Of a DNA stretch of 64,000 nucleotides, positions 8,973-17,719 are shown piece after piece. The stretch covers positions 67,957-131,956 of the forward strand of contig JBALVL010000007.1 in assembly GCA_036961355.1 (NCBI GenBank), given 5' to 3'. Positions within the stretch are counted from its first letter, which is position 1. Each line of letters begins with the position of its first letter. The position numbers were made by a program, and so were the translations under genes. Under the pieces are notes generated by a model. It had not been told where the DNA came from, did not search any database, and was given only the letters and a program-made list of their open reading frames with translations. The stretch is from Motiliproteus sp036961355. GTDB taxonomy: Bacteria; Pseudomonadota; Gammaproteobacteria; Pseudomonadales; Balneatricaceae.

Positions 8973-9919
8973 GCTCGGTAAGTCCTAGTGTGCACAGCCC
9001 GGACAGTTTTGGACGGGTAGCGGTGTTGTTTGGCGGTCGTTCATCGGAACGTCCGGTATCGCTCAACAGCGGCGCAGCCGTATTGCGTGGATTGTTGGAA
9101 GCGGGAGTTGATGCTTTCGGCATCGATCTGTACGGAGAGCATGGAACCGAACTGCCGATGCAGCAGTTACAGGCTCAGCCTTTTGACCGTGTTTTTATTG
9201 CGCTACACGGCCCTGAGGGTGAAGACGGCACGATTCAAGGGGCGTTAGAAATTCTCGGTAAGCCATACACCGGCAGCGGCGTGATGGCATCCGCGTTGGG
9301 AATGGATAAGGTTCGCTGCAAGCAGTTGTGGCAGGGTTTGGATCTTCCGACCCCTAATCATGTGATGCTCGAAGACAACTCGAACTGGCAAGCATTGGCG
9401 CAGCAATTACCACTACCGGCGATGGTCAAACCCGATCACGAAGGATCGAGTATCGGAATCACACGTGCCGATACCGTTGAGCAGTTGGAGAACTCATACC
9501 GCAAAGCCTGCCAGCTAGACCGTTGTGTGTTTGCCGAGCGTTTGATTGAGGGCGCTGAATTTACCGTCACCATTCTTGATGGCAAGGCACAACCGGTGAT
9601 CCGTTTAGAAACGCCGAATGAATTCTACGATTACGATGCCAAGTACCTGGCCGGTGACACCAATTACCATTTTGATACCGGCCTGGATGCGGCTAAAGAC
9701 GCCGAATTACGCTTGATCGCCGAGCAAGCATTTGAGGCGGTGGGTTGTAGCGGTTGGGGTCGGGTTGATCTGATGCAGGACCGTCAGGGGCAGTTTTGGT
9801 TGCTAGAGGTTAATACTGTTCCGGGGATGACCGATCACAGCTTGGTGCCGATGTCAGCAAAACAGGCCGGGTTAAGTTTTGAGCAGCTGGTGGTGAAAAT
9901 TTTGGAGACCTCAATTTAA
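8969..9919 (+). CDS. ddlB: D-alanine--D-alanine ligase Ddl
   Basis: ATP-grasp ligase producing the D-Ala-D-Ala used by MurF. Visible elements are VLFGGRSSERPVSLNSG at the N-terminus, GSGVMASALGMDK, the ATP-binding MVKPDHEGSSIGI near residue 150, the acidic ERLIEGAEFTV, and the magnesium-binding C-terminal WLLEVNTVPGMTDHSLVP. It has 316 residues, close to E. coli DdlB. Its position between murC and ftsQ matches the ddlB of E. coli. ATGA overlaps the murC stop, and its TAA shares one base with the ftsQ ATG. Confidence 0.97.
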   Translation: MSSVSPSVHSPDSFGRVAVLFGGRSSERPVSLNSGAAVLRGLLEAGVDAFGIDLYGEHGTELPMQQLQAQPFDRVFIALHGPEGEDGTIQGALEILGKPYTGSGVMASALGMDKVRCKQLWQGLDLPTPNHVMLEDNSNWQALAQQLPLPAMVKPDHEGSSIGITRADTVEQLENSYRKACQLDRCVFAERLIEGAEFTVTILDGKAQPVIRLETPNEFYDYDAKYLAGDTNYHFDTGLDAAKDAELRLIAEQAFEAVGCSGWGRVDLMQDRQGQFWLLEVNTVPGMTDHSLVPMSAKQAGLSFEQLVVKILETSI

Positions 9920-10761
9920 TGAGCGCACCGGTCGCACCTGCCCTAGCCGCATTGTTTGGCAGCTTGCAACAGCTGTCGCAGGTGACGCTGCAGGTGGTGC
10001 GAGATCCTTACCGATTGTGGCTGTGGATACAGCTGCCGTTGTGGTTGGGGTTGTTGGTTTGGGGTTGGCAGATGAGCCAGCAATGGCTGGATAAGCCGGT
10101 TATTGAGATCAATGTCTCGGGTGAGTTGAAGCAGTTGCAGTCATCATCGTTGGAGCAGCAGTTGTGGCAGCATTTGTCGCAAGGCCAACCTGAATCGGTG
10201 GCTGCCGGACGTTACATGGCCGCTGATCTGTCAGAGTTTAAACAGTTATTGGAGCAGCTGCCCTGGGTCAATGAAGTGTCGGTGCGCCGACAGTGGCCTG
10301 ACGGGTTGTTGATACAGGTGCGCGAGCAACATCCGGTAGCGCGTTGGGGCAGACAAGGGTTGGTCAACGAGCAGGGAGAGGTGTTCAGTCCGCTATTGCT
10401 GGCAACAAAAACCGGACAGCAAAAGTTTTTGCAGCTACCGATGCTAAGCGGACCGGAGAATCGCTCATTAAATTTGATGGCGCAGTATCGTGATTTTAAT
10501 CAGTTGCTGCGGCCGTTGGGCTTAAGTCTGACTGAATTACAGATGGAGGCTCGCGGCGCTTGGGCGATGCAGCTCGAGAACGGCATCAAATTGGTGATTG
10601 GGCGGGGGCAGCCGATCGAGAAAATGCAGCGGTTTAGCCAGGTTTATAGCGCCGTGTTAAAACGCTATGCCGAACGAATTGCCCAGGTGGATGTGCGTTA
10701 TACCAATGGTCTGGCGGTGACCTGGCGCGAAGCACCGATCAGGCGTTCAGATAAGAAATAA
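9919..10761 (+). CDS. ftsQ: Cell division protein FtsQ
   Basis: Bitopic inner-membrane divisome protein that, with FtsL and FtsB, links early and late division proteins. The 280-residue product has a cytoplasmic N-terminus of about 35 residues and one transmembrane segment around residues 36 to 52 (LWIQLPLWLGLLVWGW). A periplasmic POTRA domain follows, with LPWVNEVSVRRQWPDGL and the VREQHPVARWG segment near residue 135, and then a beta domain ending VTWREAPI. The order ddl-ftsQ-ftsA-ftsZ is canonical. A 77-bp gap to ftsA follows. Confidence 0.94.
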   Translation: MSAPVAPALAALFGSLQQLSQVTLQVVRDPYRLWLWIQLPLWLGLLVWGWQMSQQWLDKPVIEINVSGELKQLQSSSLEQQLWQHLSQGQPESVAAGRYMAADLSEFKQLLEQLPWVNEVSVRRQWPDGLLIQVREQHPVARWGRQGLVNEQGEVFSPLLLATKTGQQKFLQLPMLSGPENRSLNLMAQYRDFNQLLRPLGLSLTELQMEARGAWAMQLENGIKLVIGRGQPIEKMQRFSQVYSAVLKRYAERIAQVDVRYTNGLAVTWREAPIRRSDKK

Positions 10762-10838
10762 TTGCCGGCAACCCGTTTAGATAGCGAGTGAGTCGAATTT
10801 AGTGGCCATAAACAGTACAGAGTTGAAAGGGATCTTAC

Positions 10839-12092
10839 TTGGAACAGCACAACAACATGATCATCGCCCTCGATATCGGCACCTCTAAAGTGGTGGCGTT
10901 GGTGGGTGACGTTGGCCCTGACGGTGAGATCGAAGTGATCGGTATCGGCTCGCACCCCTCGCGCGGATTAAAGAAGGGTGTGGTGGTTAATATCGAGTCG
11001 ACCGTCCACTCGATCCAGCGTGCGGTCGAAGAAGCCGAGTTGATGGCGGGCTGCAAGATCCACTCGGTCAGCGTCGGTATCGCCGGTAGCCATATTAATT
11101 CGATGAACTCACACGGCATCGTCGCCATTCGTGATCGTGAAGTGTTGGAGCAAGATCTGGATCGGGTGATCGATGCGGCCCGTGCCGTCGCCATTCCTGC
11201 CGATCAGAAGATCCTGCATATTCTGCCGCAGGAATACGTGATCGATAACGAAGAGGGGATCAAAGAACCGTTGGGGATGTCGGGTGTTCGGCTCGAAGCC
11301 AAGGTTCACTTGGTCACCGGCGCGGTTAACGCGGCGCAGAATATTGAAAAATGTGTCCAGCGCTGTGGTCTGGAAGTCGATCACATGGTGCTAGAGCAGG
11401 TTGCGTCGAGCTACGCAGTACTGACCGAGGATGAGAAAGAGCTCGGTGTTTGCATGGTCGATATCGGTGGCGGCACCACCGATATCGCGATCTTCACCCA
11501 CGGTGCGATTCGTCATACGGCTGTGATACCCATCGCGGGCGATCAGGTCACCAGCGATATCGCCATGGCGCTGAGGACGCCGACGCAGCATGCAGAAGAG
11601 CTTAAGATTAAATATGCCTGTGCACTGGCCCAGCTGGCCAACGCCGATGATGTGATCAAGGTGCCCAGTGTTGGTGACCGGCCGCCACGCAATCTGAGCT
11701 GTCAGGCGCTGGCCGAAGTGGTTGAGCCGCGTTACGACGAGCTGTTCTCGTTGATTCAGGCCGAACTGCGTCGCAGTGGCTTTGAAGACTTGGTGGCTGC
11801 GGGCATCGTGTTGACCGGCGGTACATCGCGGATGGAGGGAGCTGTCGAACTGGCCGAAGAGATCTTCCATATGCCGGTACGCTTGGCCAAACCGCAAGGG
11901 GTGCACGGGCTGGAAGATATTCTGCACAGCTCAATTTACGCCACCAGTGTTGGCTTGCTGCAGTACGCGCAAAAGAGTTTGAAGCAGAGTGATGTGCAAC
12001 CCGACAAAAAGCGGTTTCGACCAGTTTGGGGTGGTGAACAGGGTCCGCAAGTGTTTACGCGGATGAAGCTATGGTTTCAGCAGAATTTTTAA
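10839..12092 (+). CDS. ftsA: Cell division ATPase FtsA
   Basis: Actin-fold protein that tethers FtsZ to the membrane and recruits later divisome proteins. IALDIGTSKVVALVGDV is the phosphate-1 loop, LGVCMVDIGGGTTDIA is phosphate-2, and VLTGGTSRMEG binds adenosine. The C-terminal peptide TRMKLWFQQNF is an amphipathic membrane-targeting helix comparable to the E. coli tail. I kept TTG at 10839 as start because GAAAGG lies eight bases upstream; ATG at 10857 has no comparable site. The last seven codons are duplicated in tandem just after the stop. The protein has 417 residues. Confidence 0.96.
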   Translation: MEQHNNMIIALDIGTSKVVALVGDVGPDGEIEVIGIGSHPSRGLKKGVVVNIESTVHSIQRAVEEAELMAGCKIHSVSVGIAGSHINSMNSHGIVAIRDREVLEQDLDRVIDAARAVAIPADQKILHILPQEYVIDNEEGIKEPLGMSGVRLEAKVHLVTGAVNAAQNIEKCVQRCGLEVDHMVLEQVASSYAVLTEDEKELGVCMVDIGGGTTDIAIFTHGAIRHTAVIPIAGDQVTSDIAMALRTPTQHAEELKIKYACALAQLANADDVIKVPSVGDRPPRNLSCQALAEVVEPRYDELFSLIQAELRRSGFEDLVAAGIVLTGGTSRMEGAVELAEEIFHMPVRLAKPQGVHGLEDILHSSIYATSVGLLQYAQKSLKQSDVQPDKKRFRPVWGGEQGPQVFTRMKLWFQQNF

Positions 12093-12113
12093 TGGTTCCA
12101 ACAGAATTTTTAA
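12072..12113 (+). repeat. 21-bp tandem duplication of the FtsA C-terminal codons plus stop
   Basis: Bases 12072-12092 encode Trp-Phe-Gln-Gln-Asn-Phe-stop, the end of FtsA. Bases 12093-12113 encode exactly the same six residues and stop in the same frame. The two copies differ at two positions, both synonymous (TTT/TTC and CAG/CAA). The duplicate would be translated only if the first TAA were read through. Confidence 0.9.
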
Positions 12114-12198
12114 GCGTTAGCCGATGGTTACAAGTGATAAGACGTTATAGCGGCAGTATCGGACTAGCGTGTCGACAGTTTAAGTGAGGGAGAAGGTC

Positions 12199-13434
12199 AT
12201 GTTTGAATTGGTAGATCAGATACCGCAAAACGCGGTGATTAAAGTGATCGGTGTCGGTGGTGGCGGTGGCAACGCGGTCGAACATATGCTGGTCAGCGAG
12301 ATCGATGGAGTCGACTTTATCTGTGCCAATACCGATGCGCAGGCGCTGCAAAAACTGAGTGAGGCACAGGTGCTGCATATTGGTAGTCAGCTGACCAAAG
12401 GCTTGGGTGCCGGTGCCAACCCGAATGTGGGACGTGAAGCAGCGATCGAAGACCGAGAACGTATCGCCGAGGCATTGCAGGGGGCTGATATGGTGTTCAT
12501 CACCGCCGGTATGGGCGGCGGTACCGGTACCGGCGCGGCGCCTATTGTGGCAGAGGTGGCGAAAGAGTTGGGGATCTTAACGGTAGCGGTTGTAACTAAA
12601 CCGTTTCCGTTTGAAGGCCGGCGGCGGATGGCTGTTGCCAATGAAGGGATTAAAGCGCTAGCAGAGAATGTCGATTCTCTGATCACCATTCCTAATGAAA
12701 AACTGCTTAAAGTGATGGGCCCCAGTGCCCGGCTGACCGATGCATTTAAAGCTGCTAACGGTGTATTGCAGGGTGCAGTGCAGGGAATCGCTGAGCTGAT
12801 CATTCGTGATGGCATGATCAATGTCGACTTCGCCGATGTCAAAACCGTGATGTCGGAGATGGGCATGGCGATGATGGGGACGGGCGTTGCGAGCGGCGAA
12901 AACCGCGCTCGTGAAGCTGCCGAAGCCGCTATCCGCTGCCCACTACTTGAAGATGTTGATCTGCAGGGCGCTAAAGGCATTCTGGTGAACATCACTGCTG
13001 GGCTGGATCTGAGTTTGGGTGAGTTCACTGAGGTTGGTGCGACCATCGAAGAGTTTGCTTCGGACCAGGCTACCGTTGTCGTTGGTACAGTGATCGATCC
13101 GGAGTTGACCGACGAACTTCGGGTTACCGTCGTTGCAACCGGGTTAGGAGATCGGGCCGCCATACCGATGCAGGTTGTCAGTAATAATTTGGCTCGCAAT
13201 AAAGACGGGTCACTCGATTTTGAGGCGATGGATGTCCCTGCGATCGTACGTCGGCGCCAGAAAGGCACCCAGCGCACCGCTTCGGTAGCTACCTCCTCGT
13301 CGGTAGCTGGAGCTTCAGCACAGGGTTTGGGGTCACAGCCCGAGCAAGTAGAGATAGCAGTGTCGAATAGCGTTAGCGAAGATGACGATGAACTGTTGGA
13401 TATTCCAACTTTTTTACGTCGCCAGGCCGATTGA
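12199..13434 (+). CDS. ftsZ: Cell division GTPase FtsZ
   Basis: Tubulin homologue that forms the Z-ring. GVGGGGGNAVEHM opens the GTPase domain, GMGGGTGTGAAP near residue 105 is the tubulin signature loop, and NVDFADVKTVM is the T7 synergy loop with the catalytic aspartates. A variable linker rich in Ser, Val and Gln follows. The conserved C-terminal peptide LLDIPTFLRRQAD binds FtsA and ZipA in this family. I chose ATG 12199, preceded by GAGGGAGAAGG, giving the usual MFEL start (411 residues). An in-frame GTG at 12184 lies inside that ribosome binding site and is less likely. Confidence 0.98.
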   Translation: MFELVDQIPQNAVIKVIGVGGGGGNAVEHMLVSEIDGVDFICANTDAQALQKLSEAQVLHIGSQLTKGLGAGANPNVGREAAIEDRERIAEALQGADMVFITAGMGGGTGTGAAPIVAEVAKELGILTVAVVTKPFPFEGRRRMAVANEGIKALAENVDSLITIPNEKLLKVMGPSARLTDAFKAANGVLQGAVQGIAELIIRDGMINVDFADVKTVMSEMGMAMMGTGVASGENRAREAAEAAIRCPLLEDVDLQGAKGILVNITAGLDLSLGEFTEVGATIEEFASDQATVVVGTVIDPELTDELRVTVVATGLGDRAAIPMQVVSNNLARNKDGSLDFEAMDVPAIVRRRQKGTQRTASVATSSSVAGASAQGLGSQPEQVEIAVSNSVSEDDDELLDIPTFLRRQAD

Positions 13435-13470
13435 GTAGCCCTTGATCGAGGCCGAGACGGTACCGCTCAT

Positions 13471-13500
13471 CTGTCAAAACGAAGGTGACTTTGCTATCAT
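13471..13500 (+). promoter_or_regulatory. Candidate sigma-70 promoter for lpxC
   Basis: CTGTCA (13471-13476), an 18-bp spacer and TATCAT (13495-13500) preceded by TGC, which makes an extended -10. It lies in the 121-bp ftsZ-lpxC gap, 55 bases upstream of the lpxC ATG. This is matched by eye only. lpxC is also likely reached by transcription from the upstream cluster. Confidence 0.4.
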
Positions 13501-13541
13501 GCCGCATTATTTTTTTGATCGATTAAGAAGCCGCTACTTAC

Positions 13542-13559
13542 ATGATTAAACAGACATGA
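13542..13559 (+). other. Five-codon leader ORF overlapping the lpxC start
   Basis: ATG ATT AAA CAG ACA TGA encodes Met-Ile-Lys-Gln-Thr and stops within the ATGA of the lpxC start at 13556. LpxC itself begins Met-Ile-Lys-Gln, so the leader looks like a 14-bp tandem near-duplication of the lpxC start region. No clear Shine-Dalgarno sequence precedes the lpxC ATG, so translation by reinitiation from this leader is possible. That role is inference. Confidence 0.35.
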
Positions 13560-14470
13560 TTAAGCAAAGAACACTCAAGAACGGGATCAAAGCAACAGGT
13601 GTTGGTCTACATACTGGCGAGAAGGTTTACCTTGCTTTGAAGCCAGCGCCGGTTGATACCGGTGTAATCTTTCGCCGGGTTGATCTGGATCCGGTAGTGG
13701 AGATCGTTGCCTGGGCCGAAAATGTTGGTGACACCACTATGTCAACCGATCTGGTTAACGGTGATGTGAGAGTGGGTACTGTTGAACACCTGCTTTCTGC
13801 GATGGCGGGGTTGGGTATCGACAATGCTTATGTTGAAGTGAGCGCCAAAGAGGTGCCCATCATGGATGGTAGCGCCGCACCTTTCGTTTTTTTGATTCAG
13901 TCTGCTGGCATTATGGAGCAGGATGCACCGAAGAAATTCATCCGTATTACGCGTGAAATTTCGGTTGAGCATGAAGGCAAGCGTGCTAGTTTTGAGCCGT
14001 TCGATGGCTTTAAAGTGGGCTTTACTATTGAGTTTGACCACCCTGTATTTGAAGGGCGCAGTAAAGAGTGCTGCTTGGACTTTTCGAGCAGTTCGTTTGT
14101 AAAAGAGGTCAGTCGCGCCCGTACTTTCGGTTTCATGCGTGATATTGAAACCTTGCGGGCTAACAACCTAGCGTTGGGTGGTAGTGTCGATAATGCGATC
14201 GTGGTCGACGATTATCAGATTCTTAACGAAGATGGTCTGCGTTATGACGATGAGTTTGTGAAGCATAAAGTGCTGGATGCGGTCGGTGACCTTTACCTGC
14301 TCGGAAAAAGCCTGATCGGGGAGTTTAAGGGGTTCAAGTCCGGTCATCATCTCAACAATCTGTTACTGCGAGAACTGATTCGTAATGAGGATGCTTGGGA
14401 GGTAGTCACCTTTGAAGGCAGCGACCAGTCATCCCCCATCGCTTACATGAAGCCTGCGTTGTCAGAGTAA
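13556..14470 (+). CDS. lpxC: UDP-3-O-acyl-N-acetylglucosamine deacetylase LpxC
   Basis: Zinc-dependent deacetylase catalysing the committed step of lipid A synthesis in the cytoplasm. It begins MIKQRTLKNGIKATGVGLH and has 304 residues, one fewer than E. coli LpxC. Zinc ligands are visible as the His in TVEHLLSAMAG near residue 79 and the HKVLDAVGDLYLLG block near residue 238. The HHLNNLLLREL segment supplies the catalytic histidine. It follows ftsZ and is closed by a strong hairpin terminator before secA. The C-terminus ends KPALSE; LpxC stability is controlled through its tail by FtsH in enterics, but I cannot judge that here. Confidence 0.97.
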   Translation: MIKQRTLKNGIKATGVGLHTGEKVYLALKPAPVDTGVIFRRVDLDPVVEIVAWAENVGDTTMSTDLVNGDVRVGTVEHLLSAMAGLGIDNAYVEVSAKEVPIMDGSAAPFVFLIQSAGIMEQDAPKKFIRITREISVEHEGKRASFEPFDGFKVGFTIEFDHPVFEGRSKECCLDFSSSSFVKEVSRARTFGFMRDIETLRANNLALGGSVDNAIVVDDYQILNEDGLRYDDEFVKHKVLDAVGDLYLLGKSLIGEFKGFKSGHHLNNLLLRELIRNEDAWEVVTFEGSDQSSPIAYMKPALSE

Positions 14471-14511
14471 TACTCCTCCTCCAAATACTTTCCACTGGCA
14501 ATGATATGACT

Positions 14512-14550
14512 AAACCGGCATCAATTTACTGATGACGGTTTTTTTTGTTT
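14512..14550 (+). terminator. Rho-independent terminator after lpxC
   Basis: A 12-bp stem (AAACCGGCATCA paired with TGATGACGGTTT, one mismatch) closes a six-base loop ATTTAC and is followed by eight T residues and GTTT. It lies 42 bases after the lpxC stop and separates the dcw/lpxC unit from secA. The rest of the lpxC-secA gap (14551-14758) shows no clear gene. Confidence 0.9.
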
Positions 14551-14758
14551 CTGGTGTTTAAAAAACAACCGATTTATTTGTTATTTTGGGCTTGTCTTCT
14601 GTCTAAAACCTTACCGTTATAGTCTCCACCTAATTACCTTCGACCCGTTATTGATTTACGGGTAGAATGCCCCCATTTAGTTTTTCACTCATACCATCGA
14701 ATTCGGCTGAAAAGCTCCAGTGCCGGTCGATGAAAACCTCGAAGATAAGTCACCGATT

Positions 14759-17512
14759 ATGATCGCACCTCTGTTCAAGAAGATTTTTGGTAGTAAAAAC
14801 GAACGAGAACTCAAGCGGATGGGCAAGATCGTCAAGGCGATCAATGCGTTGGAAGAACAAACGCAGGCGCTAAACGACGAGCAACTCACGGCTAAAGCGA
14901 CCGAGTTCCGGCAGCGCTTTGAGCAGGGTGAAACGTTAGATAAATTGCTTCCTGAAGCGTTCGCCGTTTGTCGTGAAACGTCACAGCGGGCGCTGGGGAT
15001 GCGCCACTTTGATGTCCAGATGATCGGTGGTATCACACTGCATGAAGGCCGTATCGCCGAGATGCGGACCGGTGAAGGTAAGACGCTGATGTCGACGTTA
15101 GCGGCCTATCTTAATGCGATCCCCGGTGAGGGGATGCACATCGTCACGGTCAACGACTACCTTGCGCGTCGCGATGCTGACTGGATGGGCAAGCTCTACA
15201 GCGCTCTGGGCCTAACTGTCGGGGTGATCTACTCGGGCCAGCCTGGTGATGAGAAACAGGCCGCCTATCAAGCCGATATCACCTATGGCACCAATAACGA
15301 ATTTGGTTTTGATTATCTGCGCGATAACATGGCTTTCAGTACCGAAGAGAAAGTCCAGCGTTCGCTCAGCTACGCCATTATCGATGAGGTTGATTCAATC
15401 CTGATCGATGAGGCCCGGACCCCGCTGATCATCTCCGGTCCGGCCGAAGATAGCTCAGAACTGTATAAGCAGATCAATACCCTGATCCCTAAGCTTGAAC
15501 GTCAACCCGAATTTGAAGAGGGTGATGATGTTGAAGAGCCGGATGGCCATTTTAGCGTCGATGAAAAACAGCGCCAGGTCGAACTGACCGAATCAGGTCA
15601 CCAGTTTGTCGAGGGGCTGCTCATCGAGATCGGTTTGCTGGCTGAAGATGAGTCGCTCTACGCACCGAAGAATCTGAACTTTCTGCATCACGTTCATGCC
15701 GGTCTGCGGGCGCATGTGCTGTACAACAAAGATGTTGATTACATTGTTCAGGGCGGTCAGATCATTATCGTCGATGAGCATACCGGCCGTACCATGGTTG
15801 GTCGTCGTTGGTCGGAAGGTCTGCACCAGGCCGTAGAGGCCAAAGAAGGTGTCGAGATTCAAAATGAGAGTCAGACCCTAGCCTCGACCACGTTCCAGAA
15901 TTTCTTCCGAATCTATGAAAAATTGTCAGGTATGACCGGTACAGCCGACACCGAAGCGTTCGAGCTGAATCAGATATACGGCCTTGATGTGGTGGTGATT
16001 CCAACCAATCAGCCGGTCCTGCGTAAAGATTTTAATGACCTGATCTACCTCGGTATTCAGGAGAAATTTGACGCGATTATCGAAGATGTTCGTGATTGTC
16101 TGGAGCGTAAGCAGCCGGTCCTAGTTGGTACCGCTTCGATCGAAATGTCTGAGGTGATCGCACAGCTGCTAACCAAGGAAAAAATTACTCACAACGTACT
16201 GAACGCTAAGCAACACGATCGTGAAGCGCAAGTTATCGCGGATGCCGGGCGTCCTGGTGCGGTGACTATCGCAACCAACATGGCCGGTCGTGGTACCGAT
16301 ATTGTGCTGGGCGGTAATTGGGAAGCCGAGGTGGGTCAGCTGGATAACCCCTCCGATGAGCAGATTCAGGCGATCAAAGAAGACTGGACGCATCGCCATG
16401 CGTCGGTGATCGAAAGCGGTGGACTGCATATCGTTGGCACCGAGCGTCACGAATCTCGCCGGATTGACAACCAGTTGCGCGGCCGTGCCGGGCGTCAGGG
16501 TGATCCGGGTTCGTCACGTTTCTACCTGTCGCTGGATGATAACCTGATGCGGATCTTCGCTTCCGAGCGGGTGCGTAACTTTATGCAAGCGCTGGGAATG
16601 GAGAAGGGTGAGGCGATCGAGCACAAGATGGTCTCTAATGCGATCGAAAAAGCGCAACGGAAAGTTGAAGGACGTAACTTTGACATTCGTAAGCAGTTGC
16701 TCGAGTACGATGATGTTGCTAACGATCAGCGTCGTGCTATTTACGATCAGCGCAACGACTTGATGGCGACCAGCGATATCTCGGAAACCATTAATGCGAT
16801 TCGTGAAGAGGTGGTTGATGACCTGGTCAGTGGTCATATTCCGCCGCAGAGCCTTGAAGAACAGTGGGACGTGCCGGGTCTGGAGCAGCAGATCACCTCC
16901 GACCTGAATCTACAGTTGCCGGTACAGCAGTGGCTTGATACCGATGACAGTCTGCATGAAGAGACACTGCGTCAGAAGATCATGCAAACGGTGCTGGATG
17001 CTTACGCTGAAAAGCAGCTGATCGTTGGCGAAGAGTCGATGCGGCTGTTTGAAAAGCAGGTGATGCTGCAAGTTCTCGATACTTTATGGAAAGAGCATCT
17101 GGCGACCATGGATCACTTGCGCCAGGGTATTCATCTGCGCGGATACGCTCAGAAGAACCCTAAGCAAGAGTACAAGCGCGAGTCATTTGAGCTATTCCAG
17201 GATCTGTTGGGCAATATTAAGCAGGACGTGGTTCGGATAGTCTGCCATGTGCAGGTTCGTGATCCGGAAGAGGTTGAAGCGATCGAGCAGCAGCGTCGTG
17301 AAGCGTTGGCCCGACAAGAGATGGAGTTCCAGCACGACCAATCGGCAGCGATGGGTCAGGAGCAAGCTTCAGCGGAAGGAAGGGCAGATGGTGAGGCGGC
17401 AGACCAAGCGCAGCCGTTTGTTCGTGAAGACCGTAAGGTTGGACGAAATGAACCTTGCCCTTGCGGTTCGGGTAAGAAGTACAAACAATGTCACGGTAAG
17501 ATCGCCGACTAA
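14759..17512 (+). CDS. secA: Preprotein translocase ATPase SecA
   Basis: Motor ATPase that pushes unfolded precursors through SecYEG. MRTGEGKTLMSTL near residue 105 is Walker A, IIDEVDSILIDEAR near residue 210 is the DEAD-type Walker B, and TNMAGRGTDIVLGG and GRAGRQGDPGSS belong to the second helicase-like domain. The C-terminal NEPCPCGSGKKYKQCHG is the zinc-binding SecB/lipid-interacting tail. I chose ATG 14759 (MIAPLFKKIFGSKNER), matching family N-termini and giving 917 residues. A GTG at 14720 would add 13 atypical residues. No SecM-type arrest peptide gene is seen between lpxC and secA. Confidence 0.97.
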   Translation: MIAPLFKKIFGSKNERELKRMGKIVKAINALEEQTQALNDEQLTAKATEFRQRFEQGETLDKLLPEAFAVCRETSQRALGMRHFDVQMIGGITLHEGRIAEMRTGEGKTLMSTLAAYLNAIPGEGMHIVTVNDYLARRDADWMGKLYSALGLTVGVIYSGQPGDEKQAAYQADITYGTNNEFGFDYLRDNMAFSTEEKVQRSLSYAIIDEVDSILIDEARTPLIISGPAEDSSELYKQINTLIPKLERQPEFEEGDDVEEPDGHFSVDEKQRQVELTESGHQFVEGLLIEIGLLAEDESLYAPKNLNFLHHVHAGLRAHVLYNKDVDYIVQGGQIIIVDEHTGRTMVGRRWSEGLHQAVEAKEGVEIQNESQTLASTTFQNFFRIYEKLSGMTGTADTEAFELNQIYGLDVVVIPTNQPVLRKDFNDLIYLGIQEKFDAIIEDVRDCLERKQPVLVGTASIEMSEVIAQLLTKEKITHNVLNAKQHDREAQVIADAGRPGAVTIATNMAGRGTDIVLGGNWEAEVGQLDNPSDEQIQAIKEDWTHRHASVIESGGLHIVGTERHESRRIDNQLRGRAGRQGDPGSSRFYLSLDDNLMRIFASERVRNFMQALGMEKGEAIEHKMVSNAIEKAQRKVEGRNFDIRKQLLEYDDVANDQRRAIYDQRNDLMATSDISETINAIREEVVDDLVSGHIPPQSLEEQWDVPGLEQQITSDLNLQLPVQQWLDTDDSLHEETLRQKIMQTVLDAYAEKQLIVGEESMRLFEKQVMLQVLDTLWKEHLATMDHLRQGIHLRGYAQKNPKQEYKRESFELFQDLLGNIKQDVVRIVCHVQVRDPEEVEAIEQQRREALARQEMEFQHDQSAAMGQEQASAEGRADGEAADQAQPFVREDRKVGRNEPCPCGSGKKYKQCHGKIAD

Positions 17513-17566
17513 TCACCGCCTTGTTGCCAAACTAACCACGGTCTCGGCGCCAACAGGTTTTGCTGT

Positions 17567-17606
17567 CCACAAATGGGATTCGATCATAGATCAATCCCAT
17601 TTGTGG
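17567..17606 (+). terminator. Perfect 14-bp hairpin after secA
   Basis: CCACAAATGGGATT and its exact complement AATCCCATTTGTGG are separated by 12 bases, 54 bases after the secA stop. Only a short TTTA follows, so termination would be weak or factor-assisted. The stem may instead protect the 3' end of the secA mRNA or act bidirectionally. Confidence 0.6.
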
Positions 17607-17719
17607 TTTATACGGTACGGAAATCCTCGTTTTTTCAATCTGCATTAGATCAGGAATTTTCGCTGTAAGACGCCCCGTAACCATACAATTTCGATTTAAC
17701 TGATAGATGGAGTCACATC

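Noticed and set aside
8446..9123. Antisense frame opposite murC and ddl
   Set aside because: Shadow of two overlapping real genes; no start signal or recognisable motif.
12387..13277. Long antisense open frame (296 codons) opposite ftsZ
   Set aside because: It mirrors the codon pattern of ftsZ, has a Ser/Thr/Ala-rich meaningless translation and no ribosome binding site.
14592..14623. TTGTCT ... TATAGT as a secA promoter
   Set aside because: Spacer of 20 bp is too long and alternative -35 placements are poor; not supported enough to annotate.
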